Shown one piece after another: positions 30,254-36,984 of a stretch of 64,000 nucleotides of DNA. The notes beneath the pieces were generated by a model that did not search any database, was not told the DNA's origin, and was given only the letters and a program-made list of their open reading frames with translations. Both the position numbers and the translations under genes were made by a program. The stretch spans positions 1,364,001 to 1,428,000 of the forward strand of contig NZ_CP014619.1 in assembly GCF_002074055.1 (NCBI RefSeq). The letters are read 5' to 3'. The first letter of the stretch is position 1. Every line of letters begins with the position of its first letter. The DNA is from Frondihabitans sp. 762G35. Its GTDB lineage: Bacteria; Actinomycetota; Actinomycetes; Actinomycetales; Microbacteriaceae.

Positions 30254-30697
30254 ATGACCGGAAGAATCACGATCAGCAGGGTCAGTACCGCGGCGGGATT
30301 CGTCGTCCTGGCGGGTCTGGTGCTCACGGGGTGCGCCGGCCCGGGGGAGTCGAGCCCCGCCACGACGACGGCGACTGCACCGCCCGTGGCGACCGCGCCG
30401 GCGACGACCGGTTCCGCCGAGCCGTCGACGCCCTCGTCATCCCCGCCACCCGTCGCGGAGCTGTCCGCCAAGCAGAAGGCCTACGAGGCGTGCGCCGCGT
30501 ACGCGGCCTCGCACAACGGCGGGACGCTGAAGAAGTACAACCCGGCTTTCGAGATCATCACGACGAATCAGGGTTCTCCGGCACTCGACCTCCCGATCAC
30601 GACTCCCGAGGGAACACCCGCGCTGTACCTCTGCGTGCTTCCCGGCTATCCCGACTCGTTCACCGTGAGCGAGGCCGGCCCGCACGACGCCGGGTGA
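30254..30697 (+). CDS. Small secreted lipoprotein of unknown function
   Basis: Protein of 147 residues with a signal sequence and lipobox (LVLTGC, Cys at about 27). A Thr/Ala/Pro/Ser linker of about 40 residues follows, then a compact domain with two Cys (YEACAAYAAS and LYLCVLPG) that probably form a disulfide. AAGGAGC precedes the ATG. It follows the membrane protein by 47 bases on the same strand, so the sigma factor, membrane protein and lipoprotein look like one operon. The shared linker style and paired Cys suggest related extracytoplasmic roles. Family not recognised. Confidence 0.75.
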   Translation: MTGRITISRVSTAAGFVVLAGLVLTGCAGPGESSPATTTATAPPVATAPATTGSAEPSTPSSSPPPVAELSAKQKAYEACAAYAASHNGGTLKKYNPAFEIITTNQGSPALDLPITTPEGTPALYLCVLPGYPDSFTVSEAGPHDAG

Positions 30698-30728
30698 CGG
30701 GGTCCAGAGAGGGGTTTGTCCCTATCTC

Positions 30729-30750
30729 TTGACATAATGTGCATTATCAG
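30729..30750. promoter_or_regulatory. Isolated AT-rich inverted repeat with TTGACA
   Basis: An AT-rich island in the gap between the lipoprotein gene and the converging secreted-protein gene. It has TTGACA (30729-30734) overlapping ATAATG-TG-CATTAT (30733-30746). No gene starts nearby on either strand, so it could be an unused site or the promoter of a small RNA. Confidence 0.25.
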
Positions 30751-30768
30751 CGCTTCCTGATCGGGGAA

Positions 30769-30798
30769 AGGGCCGAGCGAAAATCTTCGCTCGGCCCT
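30769..30798 (-). terminator. Terminator between the lipoprotein gene and the Ig-like protein gene
   Basis: Perfect 13-bp stem AGGGCCGAGCGAA (30769-30781) with its complement (30786-30798) and a four-base loop AATC. It lies 22 bases past the stop of the minus-strand gene and about 70 bases past the plus-strand lipoprotein gene, and can serve both. Confidence 0.88.
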
Positions 30799-30819
30799 GC
30801 CTCACCGTGTCGGTGGAAT

Positions 30820-32166
30820 TCAGCCGATGGGCACGATGACCGCCTGGAACGCACCGAAGTGCAGCGTCTCGACCTCGCCCGTGACGGCCTTCGCGGAGAT
30901 CGTCAGGTCGTAGACGCGCGTCTTGTCCCAGTTGCCGCGCGACGACCACTGGCCGAATCGATCCACCTCGACCGTCTGGAACACCTCGCCGGTCGTCGTC
31001 GACGCGATCGTCACCGTCGAGTAGGCGGTCGCCGTTCCCGTGAAGGTGGCCGTGGCTCCGCCCGCGTCGGGTCGTCCCACAACCGTGTCGGTCACTTTCA
31101 CGGGCTCGTGCGTGGGCGGAAGCAGGAGCCGCTGCACGGTGCTGATGCGGCCGTCGCTGCGGGTCTGCGTGGCTTCGATGTCGTACGTCCTCGTCGATCC
31201 GTAGTCACGCGCCGGGAGCGACCAGGAGCCGTCGTCGGCGACGATGGTGGACCCCATGACGTCGTTCGCCCCATCCTGCCTGTCGACGGCGACGATCTGT
31301 GCCCCCGGCGTTCCCCTGCCGGAGAGGACGTTGAGGCCAGGTCGATAGAAGTAGCCGTAGCGGATGCTCGTGATCGTGATGTCACCCTCCTGCCAGCGAG
31401 TGTCTGCGTCGCTTCGGCCATCGGTGGTCGACGCGACGGTCCGCACCGCGGACGCCGAGCCGATCTCGACACTCGCCCGGGTCGTGTTCGCGCCCCTGGA
31501 GAGCTGGGTCACCGTCAGGTCGTGCCGGGACGAATCGAGTGCGGACGTCGTGAGCGACCACGTGCCGTCGCTGCGGACGGTGGTGGACCCCACGGCGGTC
31601 GTGGCACGGTCGGCGAAGACGGTGACGTCCCCCTCGGGCGTGCCGGTCCCGGTCACCGTGACGCCGCCGCCGGCGTGGGCGGAGCCCGAGGCCGGCGTGG
31701 CGATCTTCACTTCGTCGCCGTAATCGAGTCGGACCTCCGTGCTGTCCCCTTCGTAGCCGCCGACCAGCTCGTGGACGAGGACCGACGTGGGCTCGCCACC
31801 GTCGTTCGGCGCGGTGATCTCGAGGGTGTAGTCACCGTCGGCGTCGGCCTCGGTCCACGCCTTCGAAGACTGTCCCCACGTGGTCGCGATGGCCTCGACG
31901 AACGCATAGGGGCTCGCCGTGCCCGTTACGACGGCCGGGTTCCGGTTGCCAGGACGGAAGGATCCCGTGGCCGTCGGTGCCGGTGCGCGGTAGACGAGAG
32001 TCGCCGAGTCGACGGGTGCCGTCGCGACGAAGGCGGCGCCGGACGGCATCGCGGTCGAGGCATCAATGCGCGGTGAGGCGTGAGCCGTCGAGGTCGCCAG
32101 GGCGGCGATGGTGCAGCCCAGAAGAATCGTGGATCCGATGGTGGTCGAGCGAGGAAGAAATCGCAT
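30820..32166 (-). CDS. Secreted protein with bacterial Ig-like repeats
   Basis: Protein of 448 residues. The signal peptide ends near residue 31 (LATSTAHASP). The mature part is a series of about four beta-rich modules of roughly 90-100 residues. Each has a G-T-G/A-T start and an AxDG-x-W-S/T-L-type end (SDGTWSLTTS, ADDGSWSLPA, DRFGQWSSRG). This pattern is that of bacterial Ig-like domains in surface proteins. There is no LPXTG motif or membrane anchor, so it may be released. I chose the ATG; a TTG three codons upstream is alternative. No catalytic motif seen. Confidence 0.78.
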   Translation of the reverse strand: MRFLPRSTTIGSTILLGCTIAALATSTAHASPRIDASTAMPSGAAFVATAPVDSATLVYRAPAPTATGSFRPGNRNPAVVTGTASPYAFVEAIATTWGQSSKAWTEADADGDYTLEITAPNDGGEPTSVLVHELVGGYEGDSTEVRLDYGDEVKIATPASGSAHAGGGVTVTGTGTPEGDVTVFADRATTAVGSTTVRSDGTWSLTTSALDSSRHDLTVTQLSRGANTTRASVEIGSASAVRTVASTTDGRSDADTRWQEGDITITSIRYGYFYRPGLNVLSGRGTPGAQIVAVDRQDGANDVMGSTIVADDGSWSLPARDYGSTRTYDIEATQTRSDGRISTVQRLLLPPTHEPVKVTDTVVGRPDAGGATATFTGTATAYSTVTIASTTTGEVFQTVEVDRFGQWSSRGNWDKTRVYDLTISAKAVTGEVETLHFGAFQAVIVPIG

Positions 32167-32168
32167 GG

Positions 32169-32208
32169 GTGACAATCCGTTTCGTGAGGGGGTTGGATTG
32201 TCACACTA
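32169..32208 (-). promoter_or_regulatory. Inverted repeat and promoter just upstream of the Ig-like protein gene
   Basis: GTGACAATCC (32169-32178) and GGATTGTCAC (32195-32204) form a perfect 10-bp inverted repeat with a 16-base spacer, ending two bases from the ATG. On the minus strand TAGTGT (complement of 32203-32208) could be the -10. The repeat would then be either an operator over the start site or a hairpin sequestering the ribosome-binding site. Confidence 0.5.
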
Positions 32209-32316
32209 GTATTCGACATATTACGAGAGCGTGAGTGCCCTGAGGGCCGCTGAGCCGGTCGCTGCAGCCGTCACCCGCGGCTCCACGGAGCTCGAGCTCT
32301 CGGAGACGCCCACGCC

Positions 32317-33690
32317 TCAGCCGACGCCGCGACCCGCGAGGAACACCATCGGGTCGGTCGCGACCCCGCCCAGCCGGATCTCGAAGTGCAGGTGGCAGCC
32401 CGTCGAGACGCCGGCGTTGCCGACGCCCGCGATCGTCTGCCCGGCGCGGACCGACTGACCGGGTCGGACGTAGATGCCGCTCGAGTAGACGTGCCCGTAG
32501 GCGCTCGTGACGCCGTTGCCGTGGTCGATGATGATGAGGTTGCCGTAGCCCCCGTAGGGGCCCGCGTAGGTGACCGTCCCGGCCGAGGTGGCGAAGATAG
32601 CGGTCCCGCAGGAGGCGCTGAAATCGGCACCCGCGTGGAGGCGGTAGTCGTGATAGACGGGGTGGAGGCGGTAGCCGTAGGCCTGGTAGAAGCTGTACGA
32701 GGTGATGGGGCGGGTCCACCCGGTCGGTGCCGGAGCGACCGGCCCGGTCGGGGGCCTGGTGGTCGCTCCCCCGGCGCCTCCCCCGGCGCCTCCCGAGTTG
32801 GCCGCCGCGGCTGCGGCTGCGGCAGCCGCCGCCGCCCGAGACGCCGCCTCGGCGCGAGCCGCCTCCTGCTGGCGGGCCCTCTCGGCCGCCGCCGCGCGGG
32901 CCGCCGCCTCGGCGCGCGCTTTGACACCGGCCTGGTAGCCCTGCTCGACCGACTGCCGGTCGTCACGGAGGGTCGCGAGCTGGGCGGTCATCACCCCCAG
33001 GTTCTCCTGCTCCGCCTGCTCGGCCGCGGACGCCGCGACGCTGGCGGCGTTCGCCTCCTGCAGGGCCTTCATGGAGGCGGAGGCGAGCTTCGTGCGCTCG
33101 AGCTTGGCCACCTCGGCCTGATCGGCGAGCGACCTCGCGGCGTTCGTCGCCGTGCGGGCGCTCGTGTACAGGGAGTCGATCTGCTCGCCGAGCTTCGACG
33201 AGAGGCTGAGGCCGCGGAGGAACTCCCCCGGCTCCTGCTTGCCGAAGACGAGCTGCGTCGTCAGGTTCCCGGCGCCCGGGCGCGCGAGGGACGCGGCGAT
33301 CTGGCCGACGGAGTCGCCGAGGCGGTCGGCCTCCTTCTGGGCGGCTTCCTGCTTCAGCACGAGGCGGTCGTAGTCGCCGCTGGCCTTGTCGAGGGCATCC
33401 TGCGATCGCTGGTAGGCGGCACCGGCGTCCTCGGCGCGTTTCGCCGCGGACGCGGTGGCCGAGCGGAGCTTGGACACGAGACCGTCGAGGACGGAGATCT
33501 GACGCTGCTTCGTCTGCTCGTTCCCGCGGGCCGACTGGACCTCGGCCCAGGTCGGATACGCGGCGGCGTCGGCCGGCGAGGCGACCAGGAGCGGCGCCAG
33601 AAGGGCCAGGACGAAGCCCACGGCGGTCACGCCCGCGAGGCGGTTCCGGGGGGCGCGGTTCTGTCTCGTCGTCGCCGCACCCGTCTTCAC
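32317..33690 (-). CDS. Secreted M23-family peptidoglycan endopeptidase with coiled-coil domain
   Basis: Protein of 457 residues. A signal peptide ends near residue 43 (ASPADAAA). A long coiled-coil region (about 45-290) ends in an extreme Ala/Glu/Arg-rich stretch and a Gly/Pro linker. The C-terminal LytM domain has the zinc ligands His352 and Asp356 in HAGADF and His435 in HLHFE, with catalytic His400 and His433. The layout resembles EnvC/RipC-type septal hydrolases that are activated by FtsEX through the coiled coil, but no ftsEX is in the window. GTG start; the short upstream region has CACGCT seven bases before it. Confidence 0.9.
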   Translation of the reverse strand: MKTGAATTRQNRAPRNRLAGVTAVGFVLALLAPLLVASPADAAAYPTWAEVQSARGNEQTKQRQISVLDGLVSKLRSATASAAKRAEDAGAAYQRSQDALDKASGDYDRLVLKQEAAQKEADRLGDSVGQIAASLARPGAGNLTTQLVFGKQEPGEFLRGLSLSSKLGEQIDSLYTSARTATNAARSLADQAEVAKLERTKLASASMKALQEANAASVAASAAEQAEQENLGVMTAQLATLRDDRQSVEQGYQAGVKARAEAAARAAAAERARQQEAARAEAASRAAAAAAAAAAAANSGGAGGGAGGATTRPPTGPVAPAPTGWTRPITSYSFYQAYGYRLHPVYHDYRLHAGADFSASCGTAIFATSAGTVTYAGPYGGYGNLIIIDHGNGVTSAYGHVYSSGIYVRPGQSVRAGQTIAGVGNAGVSTGCHLHFEIRLGGVATDPMVFLAGRGVG

Positions 33691-33782
33691 ACTCTCGAGC
33701 GTGTCACACCCGGGCTGCGTTCCTCCCGAGACCGACCGGCGAGTCCGAGTCTCGCACAGCGGTCGACGTCGGGGGCGGGCGC

Positions 33783-33788
33783 TAGCGT
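33783..33788 (+). promoter_or_regulatory. Putative leaderless promoter -10 (TAGCGT) of the histidine kinase gene
   Basis: TAGCGT ends 7 nt before the GTG of the kinase gene. This supports choosing that GTG, because the gap cannot hold a normal leader. Confidence 0.5.
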
Positions 33789-33795
33789 GGGGGGC

Positions 33796-35034
33796 GTGTG
33801 GACCTCGCTCGAACGCCGACCGCTGGTCGTCGACGCCCTCGCCGCGGCGGTCGCCTTCCTCTTCTTCGGCGCGCTCGACCTGGCGCGCACGGGCCCCGAG
33901 ACGCTGCCGGTCGACGCCCTCTTCGCCCTGGCCACGGCCTTCCGGCGCCGCTCCCCGGGCCTCGGCCTCGGGATCGCGTGGTCGGGCGCTCTCGTCCAGC
34001 TGATCATCCTGCCGTCGTTCATCAACGGCAACGTCCTCATCGCGGTCGTCATCTTCGCCACGAGCCTCGCCGAGAGACCGGTCGTCCGGCGCCTCGGCCT
34101 CGTCTCGAGCGTCGTCGGGGGCATCATCGCCAGCGTCAAGCTCGTCCTGATCACCGGCGACTTCGTCCCGAGCAACCAGGAGGGGGCGCAGCTGGCGCTC
34201 TCGCAGGTCATCTACTTCGTGGGCGTCTCCGGCGTCGTCGCGGCGGCACTCTCCCTCTTCTGGCTGCTCGGGGCGGTCACCCGGGTGCGTCGGGCGTACG
34301 TGACGGAGCGTCTCGAGCGCCTCGAGAGCGAGCAGGACCTCCTGCGCGCCCAACTCCGCGTCGCCCAGCAGACGGAGCGCACCCGGATCACGCGCGAGAT
34401 GCACGACGCCATCGGACACTCCCTCGCGGTGATCATCGCGCAGTCCGACGGCGCCCGCTACGCCGTCGCCAAGAACCCCGCCGCGGCGACCGACGCGCTC
34501 GGCGTCATCAACCGGTCGGCGCGGTCGGCCCTCGACGACGTGAGCCAGCTCCTCTCCGTCCTCCAGGAGGCGGGCGATCACCAGAGCTCGCTGGGCGTCG
34601 CCGATCTCGAGGGGCTCGTGTCCACCATGACCTCGTCCGGCCTCGACGTCACCCTGCGGGAGACGGGCGAGCGCCTGCCGCTGTCCACCTCGAACGACCT
34701 CGCCCTCTACCGGGTCGTCCAGGAGAGCCTCACGAACGCCCTCAAGCACGGCGGCTCCGGCACGGAGGTGACGATCGACCTCGACTGGACGACGTCCGCG
34801 GTCTCCCTGGCGTCCCGCACCGTCGAGACGGACGGCCCGGGGCTCGTGGCGCCGTCCGGGCAGCGCCCCGACGACGGGCAGGAGTCCCCCACCCGCGTCG
34901 GCTACGGTGTCGCGGGGATGACGGAGCGCGTTCGTCTCGTCGGCGGGACCGTTCGAGCGGGACGGCGAACCGACGGGGTGCACGGCTACGAAGTCCTCGT
35001 GACCATCCCCCATCCTGCAGGAGGCACCGAGTGA
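33796..35034 (+). CDS. Two-component sensor histidine kinase (HisKA_3/NarL type)
   Basis: Membrane sensor kinase of 412 residues. Five or so transmembrane helices occupy residues about 12-160, with no large extracellular domain, as in DesK/LiaS-like kinases. A coiled linker leads to the phosphoacceptor His203 in TREMHDAIGHSLAVI. The ATPase domain has the N box VVQESLTNALKHGG and a G-box VGYGVAGMTERV. The stop overlaps the response regulator start (GTGA). The stimulus is unknown; cell envelope or membrane stress is a guess from topology. Confidence 0.92.
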   Translation: MWTSLERRPLVVDALAAAVAFLFFGALDLARTGPETLPVDALFALATAFRRRSPGLGLGIAWSGALVQLIILPSFINGNVLIAVVIFATSLAERPVVRRLGLVSSVVGGIIASVKLVLITGDFVPSNQEGAQLALSQVIYFVGVSGVVAAALSLFWLLGAVTRVRRAYVTERLERLESEQDLLRAQLRVAQQTERTRITREMHDAIGHSLAVIIAQSDGARYAVAKNPAAATDALGVINRSARSALDDVSQLLSVLQEAGDHQSSLGVADLEGLVSTMTSSGLDVTLRETGERLPLSTSNDLALYRVVQESLTNALKHGGSGTEVTIDLDWTTSAVSLASRTVETDGPGLVAPSGQRPDDGQESPTRVGYGVAGMTERVRLVGGTVRAGRRTDGVHGYEVLVTIPHPAGGTE

Positions 35035-35720
35035 CGATCCGAGTGGGCCTCGCCGACGATCAACCCCTGTTCCGTGCCGGCATCCGCATGATCCTCGACT
35101 CGCAGGACGACTTCGAGGTCGTCTGGGAGGCCTCCGACGGTGCCGAGGCCGTTCATCGAGCCGGGAGCGACCCGGTCGACCTGATCCTGATGGATCTCGA
35201 GATGCCCGGTGTCGACGGCGTCGAGGCGACGACCCGGATCCTCGGCGCGGGCACCGAGAGCGACGGGCACCTCACCCGCGTGGTCGTCCTCACGACCTTC
35301 GAGCTCAACGACAAGACGTTCACGGCGATCCAGTCCGGCGCGAGCGGCTTCCTGCTCAAGAACGCCGATCCCGAGTTCCTGCTCGCCAGCCTGCGGACCG
35401 TCCACGCGGGCTCCGCCGTCGTCGCCCCCTCGGTCATGACCGGGCTCGTCGAACGATTCGCCCGGCGGACGGCCTCGATCGACACCGATGCCCTCGGGGA
35501 GCTGACCGCTCGCGAACGCGACATCTTCTCGCTGCTCGCGCTCGGGCTCAGCAACAACGAGATCGCCGAGAGTCGCCACCTGAGCGACGCCACGGTGAAG
35601 ACGCACGTGAGCAGGATCCTCGGCAAGCTCGACCTCCGCGACCGCGTGCAGCTCGTCATCTACGCGTACGAGAACGGTCTCGTCACGTCGCCGGGCGACC
35701 CGAACTCGAAGGCTTCTTAG
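35031..35720 (+). CDS. Two-component response regulator (NarL/FixJ family)
   Basis: DNA-binding response regulator of 229 residues. The receiver domain has the acidic pair in LADDQPLFR, the phosphorylated Asp55 in ILMDLEMPG and the Lys in GFLLKNADPE. The C-terminal LuxR-type helix-turn-helix is LTARERDIFSLLALGLSNNE with SDATVKTHVSRIL. It is translated with the kinase through a GTGA overlap. It converges on the glycosyltransferase gene with only 15 bases between stops and no hairpin. Confidence 0.94.
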   Translation: MTIRVGLADDQPLFRAGIRMILDSQDDFEVVWEASDGAEAVHRAGSDPVDLILMDLEMPGVDGVEATTRILGAGTESDGHLTRVVVLTTFELNDKTFTAIQSGASGFLLKNADPEFLLASLRTVHAGSAVVAPSVMTGLVERFARRTASIDTDALGELTARERDIFSLLALGLSNNEIAESRHLSDATVKTHVSRILGKLDLRDRVQLVIYAYENGLVTSPGDPNSKAS

Positions 35721-35735
35721 GCCCGTCGGCTCGGG

Positions 35736-36866
35736 TCAGGCGGCTTTGTCGACCGCGACGAGCTCGCGGTCGGCGATGGCCTCGACGGTCGCCTCGGCGG
35801 GCTTCTGCTTGTAGACCACGCGCGACTGGTAGAGGAAGCGCAGGGTGAAACCGAAGACGATCAGGACCGCCTGCACGAACACGCTGTGCAGGCTCGTGCT
35901 CTCGACGATGATCCAGAGGACGGACGTGCGGATCGCGGTCTCGGTGCCGTTGAACGCGAACGTGTGCCACCAGCGGCGCCACATGCTGCGGGCTCCGGCG
36001 CGCAGATCGTTGAAGATGAAGCGCTCCTGCAGGAGGAAGTTGCCGACGATCGTCACGACGGCGGCCACGATCGCGGCGGCGAGGTAGCCGACGCCGAGGC
36101 CCTGAAGGCCCGCCATGATGAGGAGGTTGGCGACGGCGCCGAGCGCGCCGATCGCGGCGAAGCCGGAGATGCGACCGAACTTGAGGTCGAAGAGCTGGCG
36201 GCCGAGTGCGACGCCCTGCTTCATGTCGGCCTTCGAGGTGCCGGCGTGGCGCGCGTCGAAGACGAGAGCGACCTCTTCGACGGCGAGGTCCTGGCGGGCG
36301 AGGATCTCGAGCAGGATCTTGAACCCGCGCGGCCGCAGTCCGTCGAGGTCGACGGCCCCGCGACGCACGGCGAAGAAGCCGGACATCGGGTCGGTGCACG
36401 CCTTGAGTCGCTGCGGGAAGAGCGCCTTGGTGACCCGGATCGACGCCTGCGAGACGGCGCGTCGCACGCCGTTGCTGAGGCCGTCGCTCGAGCCGCCGTC
36501 GACGTGACGCGAAGCGACGACGACGTCGGCGCCGGTGGCGCGGCCCTTCGCGAGAACGGACGGGAGGGTCTCGGGGCGGTGCTGGAGATCGCCGTCCATC
36601 GTGACGGCCCACTCCCCCTGAGCCTGACGAAGGCCCTCGATCACGGCGCCGGAGAGACCCCCGGTCGGGACGTCGCGGTGCAGGAGGCGCACCGTGATTT
36701 CGTGCTCGGAGGAGACGCGCTCGATGACGGCCGGGGTGTCGTCGGTCGAATCGTCGACGAAGAGGATCTCGACGGCGAGGCCCACGGTCGCCTTCTCGAT
36801 GCGAGTGACGAGCTCGTCGATGTTCGGCGCTTCGTTGAAGGTGGGGACGACCACGGAAAGATCCAT
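35736..36866 (-). CDS. Glycosyltransferase family 2 fused to a GtrA-like membrane domain
   Basis: Protein of 376 residues. The N-terminal 220 residues are a dolichol-phosphate-mannose-synthase-like GT2 domain: VVVPTFNEAPNIDEL, VDDSTDDTP and the nucleotide-sugar DXD site MDGDLQHRPE. The C-terminal part (about 232-355) has four transmembrane helices of the GtrA type, including FVVGN-like VTIVGNFLLQERFIF. It probably makes a polyprenyl-phosphate sugar and helps move it across the membrane for wall glycosylation. TAGGCT lies six bases before the ATG. Confidence 0.9.
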   Translation of the reverse strand: MDLSVVVPTFNEAPNIDELVTRIEKATVGLAVEILFVDDSTDDTPAVIERVSSEHEITVRLLHRDVPTGGLSGAVIEGLRQAQGEWAVTMDGDLQHRPETLPSVLAKGRATGADVVVASRHVDGGSSDGLSNGVRRAVSQASIRVTKALFPQRLKACTDPMSGFFAVRRGAVDLDGLRPRGFKILLEILARQDLAVEEVALVFDARHAGTSKADMKQGVALGRQLFDLKFGRISGFAAIGALGAVANLLIMAGLQGLGVGYLAAAIVAAVVTIVGNFLLQERFIFNDLRAGARSMWRRWWHTFAFNGTETAIRTSVLWIIVESTSLHSVFVQAVLIVFGFTLRFLYQSRVVYKQKPAEATVEAIADRELVAVDKAA

Positions 36867-36872
36867 GGATCC

Positions 36873-36878
36873 AGCCTA
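36873..36878 (-). promoter_or_regulatory. Putative leaderless promoter -10 (TAGGCT) of the GT2-GtrA gene
   Basis: The minus strand reads TAGGCT, then six bases, then the ATG at 36866. This is the leaderless spacing seen at other starts in the window. Confidence 0.55.
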
Positions 36879-36924
36879 GGGACGGCACCTAGCGAAGGGA
36901 TCGGCCACTCGGGCGAACTTCCGT

Positions 36925-36942
36925 GTCAGCACATGTGATGAC
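36925..36942. promoter_or_regulatory. 18-bp palindrome upstream of the GT2-GtrA gene
   Basis: GTCAGCACATGTGATGAC is an inverted repeat with a single mismatched pair (arms GTCA.CACA and TGTG.TGAC). It is about 50 bases upstream of the GT2-GtrA -10 and about 40 bases beyond the stop of the S9 peptidase gene. The AT content and symmetry suit a regulator binding site. Confidence 0.4.
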
Positions 36943-36984
36943 ATCCGTGGCGTGTCGCGTCGTTCCGCTGGGCGCCCGCTCCGA

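Noticed and set aside
32288-32299. 12-base palindrome GAGCTCGAGCTC
   Set aside because: It lies at the 3' end of the M23 peptidase gene's downstream region, has no adjacent promoter or T tract, and is short and GC-rich enough to be chance.
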